A stretch of 7,118 nt of DNA from Hyphomicrobiales bacterium (GTDB taxonomy: Bacteria > Pseudomonadota > Alphaproteobacteria > Rhizobiales > Xanthobacteraceae): NCBI GenBank assembly GCA_021730825.1, contig JAKFYO010000066.1:1-7118 (forward strand). The letters are read 5' to 3'. A program made the position numbers and the translations under genes. Position 1 is the stretch's first letter. Each line of letters starts with the position of its first letter. The notes beneath the pieces are model-generated. The model saw only the letters and a list, made by a program, of their open reading frames with translations, was not told where the DNA came from and did no database searches. Shown piece after piece: positions 1-4,883 of this stretch.

Positions 1-1256
1 TCGGTATGCACCGCGTAGGCGAAGTCGATCGGCGTCGCCTTGCGCGGCAGCGCAATCAACCGGCCATTCGGCGTGAAGCAGAACACCTGATCGTGGAACA
101 ATTCGAGCTTGGTATGCTCCAGAAACTCTTCCGGACTCGAGCCTTCCGCGAGCATCTCGATCGTGCGCCGGAGCCAGGCATAAGCGTTCGAGTCATGCGC
201 AAGGATTTCGCCGTCCGCCTTATCGCTGTCTTTATATAAAGCGTGCGCGGCGATGCCGTATTCCGCGACCTGATCCATGTCGTGCGTGCGTACTTGCAAC
301 TCGACACGCTGGCGGCCCGGCCCGACCACGGTCGTGTGCAGCGAACGATAATCGTTCTGCTTCGGTGTCGAGATGTAGTCCTTGAAACGGCCCGGCACGA
401 ACGGCCACTTGGTATGCACGATGCCGACGGCCTGGTAACAGGCGGCGATGCTGTCGACCACGACGCGGAAGCCGTAAAGATCGGAAAGCTGCTCGAAGCC
501 GACCGCCTTGCGCTCCATCTTCTTCCAGATCGAGTAAGGCCGCTTCTCGCGTCCGCGCACCTTGGCCTTGGTGCCCGCGCGCGCAAGCTCGGTCGTCAAT
601 TCCTCTTCAATGCCCTTGATGAGACCGGCATTGCGTTCCCGGATCGTGGCCAAGCGGCTCTCGATCGAGCGATAAACGTCCGGCTGCAACTGGCGGAAAG
701 AAAGATCCTCCAGTTCCTCGCGCATGTCGTGCATGCCCATGCGGCCCGCGAGCGGCGCGTAGATGTCGAGCGTCTCTTCCGCGATGCGGCTGCGCTTTTC
801 TTCCGGCACGAAATGCAGCGTCCGCATGTTGTGGAGGCGGTCCGCGAGCTTCACTAGGAGCACGCGAACATCGTCGGCAATCGCGAGCAGAAGTTTCCGG
901 AGGTTTTCCGCCTGCGCCGCCCGCTTCGACACGAGGTCGAGTTTTTTGATCTTGGTCAGGCCCTCGACGAGGGTCGCAATGTCCTTGCCGAATTTCTTGC
1001 CGATCTCGGCGCGGGTTGCCTTGGTGTCTTCGATGGTGTCGTGCAGGAGTGCCGCGACAATGGTCGCGTCGTCGAGCTTCAGATCCGTGAGAATTGCGGC
1101 CACTTCCAGCGGATGCGAGAAATACGGGTCGCCCGAGGCGCGAATCTGCGAGCCATGAGCCTTCATGGCGTAGACATAGGCGCTGTCGAGCAGCCCCTCG
1201 TCGGTCGCAGGGTTATAGCGACGAACCCGGTCCACGAGTTCGTATTGGCGCATCAT
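1..1256 (-). CDS. rel: Bifunctional (p)ppGpp synthetase/hydrolase Rel/SpoT, N-terminal part (cut by left edge)
   Basis: This gene makes and degrades the alarmone (p)ppGpp in the stringent response. The frame is open from the left edge to an ATG at 1256, giving 418 complete codons of a protein that is usually about 740-780 residues. The N-terminal HD hydrolase domain shows SHPLEVA (H48), the LLHDTIED motif (H72, D73) and KLADRLHNMRT (D139). The synthetase domain carries RFKD at 290-293, followed by YISTPK and SLHTTVVGP, then EYGIAAH near 330-340. RFKD is the RxKD form known from bifunctional Rel enzymes; RelA-type synthetases have ExDD. From about residue 387 a TGS domain begins (HDQVFCFTPNGRL), and the C-terminal regulatory domains lie outside the window. 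The tandem ATG at 1256/1253 is preceded by AGGAG about 8 nt upstream; MMRQYELV is the usual alphaproteobacterial start. It follows rpoZ on the same strand, probably in one operon. Both catalytic domains look intact. Confidence 0.97.
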   Translation of the reverse strand, partial: MMRQYELVDRVRRYNPATDEGLLDSAYVYAMKAHGSQIRASGDPYFSHPLEVAAILTDLKLDDATIVAALLHDTIEDTKATRAEIGKKFGKDIATLVEGLTKIKKLDLVSKRAAQAENLRKLLLAIADDVRVLLVKLADRLHNMRTLHFVPEEKRSRIAEETLDIYAPLAGRMGMHDMREELEDLSFRQLQPDVYRSIESRLATIRERNAGLIKGIEEELTTELARAGTKAKVRGREKRPYSIWKKMERKAVGFEQLSDLYGFRVVVDSIAACYQAVGIVHTKWPFVPGRFKDYISTPKQNDYRSLHTTVVGPGRQRVELQVRTHDMDQVAEYGIAAHALYKDSDKADGEILAHDSNAYAWLRRTIEMLAEGSSPEEFLEHTKLELFHDQVFCFTPNGRLIALPRKATPIDFAYAVHT

Positions 1257-1360
1257 GCCAGAGGCTCCTGTCCCCGGAATCTGGGAACTGGCCGGTAAAC
1301 TAGCATTGCGGGAACCGCCCGGCGAATAGGCCGGGCAAAATAGCTAACGCGGTTAAGCGT
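1257..1360 (-). other. rpoZ-rel intergenic spacer with two stem-loops
   Basis: This 104-nt spacer lies between the rpoZ stop and the rel start. Read on the minus strand it holds a perfect 7-bp inverted repeat (GCCCGGC, 6-nt loop, GCCGGGC; 1317-1336). A second 6-bp hairpin with one G-U pair (GTTCCC/GGGGAC; 1270-1288) ends just before the rel Shine-Dalgarno sequence at about 1264-1268. Neither is followed by a T run in the reading direction, so neither is a standard intrinsic terminator, and read-through from rpoZ into rel seems likely. I see no convincing separate rel promoter. Confidence 0.5.
1317..1336 (-). repeat. Perfect 7-bp inverted repeat downstream of rpoZ
   Basis: GCCCGGC (1317-1323) and GCCGGGC (1330-1336) are exact reverse complements around a 6-nt loop, 25 nt past the rpoZ stop codon. 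The GC-rich stem should be stable in RNA. No T tract follows on either strand, so it more likely serves in mRNA processing or 3'-end protection, or as an attenuator, than as an intrinsic terminator. The function is inferred. Confidence 0.5.
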
Positions 1361-1741
1361 TTAGCCTTCGTCTTCTTCGGTCTGTTCCGGCGGAACCAGG
1401 CCCTGCAGACCGGCGAGCAGTTCTTCCTCACTCATGCGGTCCATGACAACGCTGTCGTCCGAGCCGCCGGCGCCGGGGATCATCGGCACGGCTTCGGGTT
1501 CCGGCTCGTCCACTTCGGTGTACTTCTGGAGCGAGTGGATCAGGTCTTCCTTGAGGTCGTCCGGGGACACCGTCTCTTCCGCCACTTCGCGCAGCGCCAC
1601 GACCGGGTTCTTGTCGTTGTCGCGGTTGACCGTGATCGAGGAGCCCGACGAAATCATCCGTGCTCGGTGGCTCGCGAGCAGAACGAGGTCGAACCGGTTC
1701 TCAACCTTGTCGATGCAATCTTCAACCGTGACGCGCGCCAT
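1361..1741 (-). CDS. rpoZ: DNA-directed RNA polymerase subunit omega
   Basis: Encodes the 126-residue omega subunit, which helps fold and hold beta-prime in RNA polymerase. Residues 1-60 match the family closely: MARVTVEDC at the N terminus, then [14 protein letters not shown], a [12 protein letters not shown] segment and the SPDDLKEDL helix. The N-terminal MAR motif, which in E. coli omega lies at ppGpp-binding site 1 with beta-prime, is present. After about residue 75 comes a long acidic, Pro/Gly-containing tail ending EQTEEDEG, which makes the protein longer than the 91-residue E. coli omega; such tails are common in alphaproteobacteria. The frame is open further upstream to 1831, but the ATG at 1741 is chosen because it gives the conserved MARVTV start and has GGAG 8 nt before it. 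The rel gene follows on the same strand, a counterpart of the rpoZ-spoT linkage of E. coli. Confidence 0.97.
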   Translation of the reverse strand: MARVTVEDCIDKVENRFDLVLLASHRARMISSGSSITVNRDNDKNPVVALREVAEETVSPDDLKEDLIHSLQKYTEVDEPEPEAVPMIPGAGGSDDSVVMDRMSEEELLAGLQGLVPPEQTEEDEG

Positions 1742-1781
1742 CGGCGGGGCTCCAAGTTCTACGTGTGCTGATTTCGGGACC

Positions 1782-1810
1782 CTATAGCCCGAGTTATGCA
1801 GTGGAAGCAA
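1782..1810 (-). promoter_or_regulatory. Predicted sigma-70-type promoter of rpoZ (and rel)
   Basis: On the minus strand, TTGCTT (1810-1805), a 17-nt spacer and CTATAG (1787-1782) resemble the alphaproteobacterial housekeeping pattern CTTGAC-N17-CTATAT; the base before TTGCTT is C. Transcription would begin near 1775, giving a leader of about 35 nt before the rpoZ ATG at 1741. The -10 element is enclosed by the inverted repeat TCGGG-N9-CCCGA (1774-1792). This is a prediction by eye. Confidence 0.45.
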
Positions 1811-1899
1811 GCATATCGGCCGGGTGGGCAATTGACCCCGTACTCGGGGGCTGTAAGTCTTGCAAAGCTATTGCGCCGCTACGGCAACCATCACCTGCT

Positions 1900-1935
1900 C
1901 CGCGTCGAGTTCCATTCCACAGGCATTCGACGCGG
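1900..1935 (+). repeat. Strong stem-loop in the rpoZ/NYN intergenic region
   Basis: CCGCGTCGA (1900-1908) and TCGACGCGG (1927-1935) are perfect 9-bp reverse complements. In a plus-strand transcript the stem can extend inward by a G-U pair (1909/1926) and a U-A pair (1910/1925), leaving a 14-nt loop. The G-U becomes a C-A mismatch on the other strand, so the structure is slightly stronger in plus-strand RNA. No T run follows. Its role is unknown. Confidence 0.5.
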
Positions 1936-1987
1936 CGATATGGCTCGAAGGTATTGCTTTCCTACTGCCGTATAGCCCGTTAGCTAC

Positions 1988-2003
1988 GTAACTGGCCGGT
2001 TAC
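1988..2003. promoter_or_regulatory. Operator-like imperfect palindrome upstream of the NYN gene
   Basis: GTAACTGGCCGGTTAC reads nearly the same on both strands; only positions 6 and 11 break the symmetry. It ends 75 bp before the NYN start codon at 2079, where a repressor or activator site could lie. Its 11-base core AACTGGCCGGT also occurs at 1286-1296 in the rpoZ-rel spacer. It overlaps an alternative hairpin (CCGGTT 1996-2001 with AACCGG 2010-2015). The binding function is inferred from symmetry and position only. Confidence 0.3.
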
Positions 2004-2078
2004 TTATGAAACCGGTGGAGATTCGCTCTCAGGGGGTCGGATTGCTTAGCCAAATGAGCATAGTTTTGGGAAATTGAA

Positions 2079-2687
2079 ATGCAGCAGTCTGCCGAAAAGA
2101 TCGCGCTCTTTATTGACGGTGCCAATCTTTACGCAACCACCAAAAGCCTCGGCTTCGATATCGATTATAAGCGACTCCTCAAAGAGTTTCAGAGCCGCGG
2201 AAACCTGCTGCGCGCCTTCTATTACACTGCCCTGATCGAAGATCAGGAGTATTCCTCGATCCGCCCCCTGCTCGATTGGCTCGACTACAACGGCTACAAG
2301 GTCGTGACCAAGCCCGCGAAGGAATTCACGGACGCGATGGGCCGCCGCAAGATCAAGGGCAACATGGATCTTGAGCTTGCAGTCGATATGATGGAACTCG
2401 CGGATCACATCGACCATATCGTACTCTTCTCCGGCGACGGCGATTTCCGCCGTGTCGTCGAATCAGTGCAGCGCAAAGGCGTCCGGGTGACGGTTATCTC
2501 CACCATCTCGACCCAGCCGCCCATGATCGCCGACGAGCTACGCCGTCAGGCCGATGTCTTCATCGACCTCCAGGAACTTTCCGCCAAGATCGGACGCGAT
2601 CCCGCCGACCGTTCCGCACGGATGCAGAACGCGCCGAATTTCCTCCAGCGGCAGCCCACGGCGCCGGGTGAAACCGAGGACGCTTGA
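2079..2687 (+). CDS. NYN (LabA-like, DUF88) PIN-fold nuclease-type protein
   Basis: A 202-residue protein of the NYN family, PIN-like domains thought to act as metal-dependent ribonucleases; the substrate is unknown. The domain covers about residues 7-165. FIDGANLY supplies D13 and N16, KGNMDLELAVDMM supplies D97 and D103, and LFSGDGDF supplies D120 and D122, giving a complete acidic metal-binding set. A segment resembling the LabA consensus follows (VVESVQRKGVRVTVIS, then LRRQADVFIDL). The last 35 or so residues are polar and low in complexity, probably disordered. There is no signal peptide or membrane segment, so it is presumably cytoplasmic. The ATG at 2079 is the only reasonable start, since an in-frame TAG lies at 2061-2063; the ribosome site is weak (GGGA about 8-9 nt upstream). 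Its stop overlaps the start of the glycosylase gene, suggesting coupled expression. The family call is firm and the biological role is not known. Confidence 0.9.
   Translation: MQQSAEKIALFIDGANLYATTKSLGFDIDYKRLLKEFQSRGNLLRAFYYTALIEDQEYSSIRPLLDWLDYNGYKVVTKPAKEFTDAMGRRKIKGNMDLELAVDMMELADHIDHIVLFSGDGDFRRVVESVQRKGVRVTVISTISTQPPMIADELRRQADVFIDLQELSAKIGRDPADRSARMQNAPNFLQRQPTAPGETEDA
2676..2687 (+). promoter_or_regulatory. Stop/start overlap TTGA with close Shine-Dalgarno
   Basis: The NYN stop TGA (2685-2687) overlaps the UDG start TTG (2684-2686) as TTGA. GAGGA at 2676-2680 lies only 3 nt from the TTG. A rare start codon and tight spacing suggest that the glycosylase is translated mainly by ribosomes finishing the NYN frame. 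The overlap is seen directly; the coupling is inferred. Confidence 0.65.
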
Positions 2688-3340
2688 GCGAAGCGACTGC
2701 CGATCTGGCCGAGCCGGGCCGCGACTGTCCGCTCTGCCCGCGGCTAGCTGCCTTTCGCAAAGCGAACCGTAAGCAATTTCCGGACTACCACAACGCGCCG
2801 GTCCCTTCGTTCGGGCCGGCCAGCGCGCGCCTCCTGATCGTTGGCCTCGCACCCGGATTGCATGGCGCGAACCGCACTGGCCGTCCCTTTACCGGGGATT
2901 ACGCCGGCGATTTGCTCTACGCGACCCTCAAAGAATTCGGCTTTGCCAAAGGCAACTATGAAAAAAAGCCGGACGACACGCTCGAGTTAATCGACACGCG
3001 GATTTCAAACGCTGTCCGCTGCGTGCCGCCGGAAAACAAGCCGACCGGCGACGAGATCAAAACCTGCCGCGTCTTCCTGACCAGCGCCTTCAACGAAATG
3101 CCGAACCTGAAGCGCATCGTGGCGCTCGGAAAAATCGCGCATGACTCGGTCGTGGTCGCACTCGGCTCGAAGATGTCGCAGCACAAATTCGGCCACGGCA
3201 TGATCCACGATTTCGAGAATGTCCGGCTGTTCGATAGCTATCACTGCTCGCGCTACAACACGAATACGCGCGTGCTCACGACCGACATGTTCCGCGAAGT
3301 GTTCTCGAACGTGCGCGCGAGCTTCGGGGCAATCGCTTAA
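2684..3340 (+). CDS. Family 5 uracil-DNA glycosylase (UDGb), iron-sulfur type
   Basis: This enzyme would remove uracil, and in this family often other deaminated bases, from DNA as the first step of base-excision repair. The 218-residue protein carries the family 5 motif GLAPGLHGANRTGRPFTGD at 54-72 and the second active-site motif YHCSRYNTNT around H187. Four cysteines (C15, C18, C113, C128) have the arrangement expected for the 4Fe-4S cluster of family 4/5 enzymes. Position 58 in motif 1 is Gly, where family 4 has an acidic residue, which fits UDGb. The start is TTG at 2684: an in-frame TGA at 2669-2671 blocks any upstream start, and no ATG or GTG precedes the first cysteine pair. GAGGA lies 3 nt before it, unusually close. 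The TTG shares bases with the TGA that ends the NYN gene, so translation is probably coupled. It ends 8 bp from the converging smpB gene. Confidence 0.93.
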   Translation: MSEATADLAEPGRDCPLCPRLAAFRKANRKQFPDYHNAPVPSFGPASARLLIVGLAPGLHGANRTGRPFTGDYAGDLLYATLKEFGFAKGNYEKKPDDTLELIDTRISNAVRCVPPENKPTGDEIKTCRVFLTSAFNEMPNLKRIVALGKIAHDSVVVALGSKMSQHKFGHGMIHDFENVRLFDSYHCSRYNTNTRVLTTDMFREVFSNVRASFGAIA

Positions 3341-3348
3341 CCGCGGTT

Positions 3349-3822
3349 TTAGCCCTTATCCCGCATCAGACGTCCGCGTTCGCGACTCCAGTCGCGCTTC
3401 TTTTCGGTATCGCGCTTGTCGTGGAGCTTTTTGCCTCTGGCGAGCGCGATCTCGACCTTCGCGCGCCCGCGCGGATTGAAATAGATTTTCAAAGGCACGA
3501 TGGTCATGCCTTCCTTTTCGACCGCGCCGACTAGCTTGTTGATCTGACGCTTGTGCAGCAGCAGCTTTCGCGGCCGCTTCGGCGTGTGGTTGTTGCGGTT
3601 GGCTTGCAGATACTCAGGGATATTCGAGTTCACGAGCCAGATCTCGCCGTCTTTGGCGTCGGCATAAGACTCGGCAATCGTCGCCTTGCCGTTGCGGAGC
3701 GATTTGATCTCCGTGCCGGTCAGCGCAATGCCGGCCTCGAACGCTTCGCCGATCTCGTAATTGAAACGAGCCTTGCGGTTGTCGGCGGCGATTTTAAGTT
3801 TCTGTTCGGCCTTCTTGGCCAT
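3349..3822 (-). CDS. smpB: SsrA-binding protein SmpB
   Basis: SmpB binds tmRNA and brings it into stalled ribosomes, where it mimics an anticodon arm during trans-translation. The 157-residue protein has the standard family length. It shows the N-terminal [15 protein letters not shown] region, [13 protein letters not shown], the ESYA segment, and the [14 protein letters not shown] tract that contacts tmRNA. The basic C-terminal tail ([17 protein letters not shown]) enters the mRNA channel in known structures. The ATG at 3822 has AGGG 6 nt upstream, and the A and G of that site are the last bases of the dapA stop codon. The dapA gene ends 8 nt upstream on the same strand, so the two are almost certainly co-transcribed. 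The tmRNA gene itself was not found in this window. Confidence 0.98.
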   Translation of the reverse strand: MAKKAEQKLKIAADNRKARFNYEIGEAFEAGIALTGTEIKSLRNGKATIAESYADAKDGEIWLVNSNIPEYLQANRNNHTPKRPRKLLLHKRQINKLVGAVEKEGMTIVPLKIYFNPRGRAKVEIALARGKKLHDKRDTEKKRDWSRERGRLMRDKG

Positions 3823-3830
3823 CGTAAACC

Positions 3831-4709
3831 CTAGTTCAGCAATCCGGCGTGAACCATCGCGCTGCGGATCGCGTCCTTGGTCTTGGCGGTCGCCGGAATG
3901 AGCGGCGAGCGCACGATTTCCTGGCAGCGGCCGAGCAGCGAAAGACCCGCTTTCGCACCGGCAACACCCGGCTCGAAGAAGATTGCATCATGCAGCGGGA
4001 TCAGGCGGTCCTGAACCTTCAGCGCCTTGGCATAGTCGCCGGAGAGGCTCGTGTTCTGGAGTTCGGCGCAAAGCTTCGGTGCCACGTTCGATGTCACCGA
4101 AATGCAGCCGTGACCGCCGGCCGCGTTATAAGCGAGCGCCGTCATATCCTCGCCGGACAACTGGATGAAATCCTCACCTAACGCATGGCGTTGCTGCGAG
4201 ACACGGCCGATATTCGCGGTCGCGTCCTTTACGCCCGCGATGTTCTTCAACTCGTAGAGCCGCTTCATGGTATCGACCGACATATCCACGACCGAGCGCG
4301 GCGGGATATTATAAATGATGATCGGAATCCCGATCGCGTCGTTCACCGCCTTGAAGTGCTGATACATGCCCTCTTGCGTGGGCTTGTTATAGTAAGGCGT
4401 GACCACGAGCACCGCGTCGGCACCCGCCTTTTCGGCGTGCTTCGCGAGCGAAATCGCCTCTAGCGTATTGTTCGAGCCCGCGCCCGCAATCACCTTCACC
4501 CGGCCCTTGGCCTGATCGATGCACCACTCGACGACCTTGTGATGCTCCTCATGCGAAAGCGTCGGGCTTTCGCCCGTCGTACCGACCGGCACCAGGCCCT
4601 GCGTGCCTTCGGCGATCTGCCACTCCACGAGATCGCGGAACGCTTTCTCGTCTAACCCGCCATTCTTGAACGGCGTGACGAGAGCGGTGAACGATCCCCG
4701 GAACTTCAC
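3831..4709 (-). CDS. dapA: 4-hydroxy-tetrahydrodipicolinate synthase (DHDPS)
   Basis: DapA condenses pyruvate with aspartate semialdehyde, the first committed step to diaminopimelate (for peptidoglycan) and lysine. The 292-residue (beta/alpha)8-barrel protein keeps the catalytic residues at the E. coli numbering: T44 and T45 in VGTTGESP, Y107 in TPYYNKP, Y133 in IYNIPPR, R138, and the Schiff-base lysine K161 in GVKDAT. Positions that bind the feedback inhibitor lysine in the E. coli enzyme are also kept (S48, H53, H56, N80, E84, Y106). The frame extends upstream to ATG codons at 4814 and 4733, but GTG at 4709 is preferred. It gives the canonical N terminus (M)[13 protein letters not shown] and has AGGAG 8 nt upstream. 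It leads the dapA-smpB operon and diverges from slt. Confidence 0.97.
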   Translation of the reverse strand: MKFRGSFTALVTPFKNGGLDEKAFRDLVEWQIAEGTQGLVPVGTTGESPTLSHEEHHKVVEWCIDQAKGRVKVIAGAGSNNTLEAISLAKHAEKAGADAVLVVTPYYNKPTQEGMYQHFKAVNDAIGIPIIIYNIPPRSVVDMSVDTMKRLYELKNIAGVKDATANIGRVSQQRHALGEDFIQLSGEDMTALAYNAAGGHGCISVTSNVAPKLCAELQNTSLSGDYAKALKVQDRLIPLHDAIFFEPGVAGAKAGLSLLGRCQEIVRSPLIPATAKTKDAIRSAMVHAGLLN

Positions 4710-4883
4710 GGCAGATACTCCTGTTAGGCCCATTGGGCGAAGCGCCTGAAATAGCGCGGAAAAGGGTCCGGAGAAAGGAAAATAGGGCTTTTTCCGATGC
4801 CCTGAGGCCACCATATCGCTACAGTAACCAGCGATTCATACAAACCAGTCCATTTCGGGGGTCGGGGACCAGAGGGAGACCGG
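4710..4883. promoter_or_regulatory. Divergent control region between dapA and slt
   Basis: These 174 bp must hold the promoters for dapA (leftward) and slt (rightward), but no hexamer pair on either strand was good enough to name. It contains the dyad ATCGCT-N9-AGCGAT (4815-4835) and a weaker 5-bp inverted repeat AGGGC/GCCCT (4784-4803). The Shine-Dalgarno sites for both genes are clear at the two ends. Confidence 0.5.
4815..4835. repeat. 6-bp dyad in the dapA-slt divergent region
   Basis: ATCGCT (4815-4820) and AGCGAT (4830-4835) are perfect reverse complements 9 bp apart, about 48 bp upstream of the slt ATG. Half-sites about 1.5 helical turns apart centre-to-centre in a shared divergent region are a plausible operator, but no specific regulator is recognised. 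Confidence 0.3.

Larger units (their letters stand above)
1742..2078. other. 337-bp divergent non-coding region between rpoZ and the NYN nuclease gene
   Basis: I find no convincing protein gene or known RNA gene in this stretch. It contains the rpoZ promoter at its left end and several inverted repeats. These are CCCCG-TACT-CGGGG at 1836-1849, a 9- to 11-bp stem at 1898-1937, an imperfect 16-bp palindrome at 1988-2003, and CCGGTT/AACCGG at 1996-2015. A TTGACC at about 1834-1839 is the only near-consensus plus-strand -35 seen, and it lacks a good -10 partner. The promoter of the NYN-UDG pair should lie here, but I could not place it with confidence. The length and the structures would fit a long leader or a small RNA. 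Confidence 0.5.

Noticed and set aside
243..857. 204-codon plus-strand ORF antisense to rel
   Set aside because: It is the antisense shadow of the HD and synthetase domains of rel, with no recognisable motif.
1317..1336. Intrinsic terminator for rpoZ
   Set aside because: The stem is good but no T tract follows in the direction of transcription.
1742..1831. Upstream extension of rpoZ to 1831
   Set aside because: It would add 30 non-homologous residues and read through the predicted promoter. MARVTV at 1741 is the conserved start.
1765..1983. 72-codon plus-strand ORF from a GTG in the rpoZ/NYN intergenic region, with a CKSC motif
   Set aside because: There is no Shine-Dalgarno sequence before the GTG, the composition is not protein-like, it overlaps the rpoZ promoter and strong inverted repeats, and no family is recognisable.
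1742..2078. tmRNA gene (ssrA, two-piece alphaproteobacterial form) near smpB
   Set aside because: I looked on both strands for codons of an ANDN-type tag and for a T-arm-like GGTTCGAATCC and found neither.
2962..2968. dnaX-like slippery heptamer A AAA AAG in frame within the UDG gene (codons 93-95)
   Set aside because: The full-length frame is needed for C113, C128 and H187. No clear downstream pseudoknot or stem was seen, and the -1 frame encodes nothing recognisable. Chance is the simplest explanation.
4710..4814. Upstream extension of dapA to ATG codons at 4733 or 4814
   Set aside because: The extra residues are not part of the DapA family, and the GTG at 4709 has a well-placed AGGAG and gives the canonical N terminus.
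1277..4837. GANTC (CcrM methylation) sites in the intergenic regions at 1277, 2020 and 4833
   Set aside because: Three sites in about 615 bp of intergenic DNA is close to the chance rate, so no regulatory meaning can be claimed.
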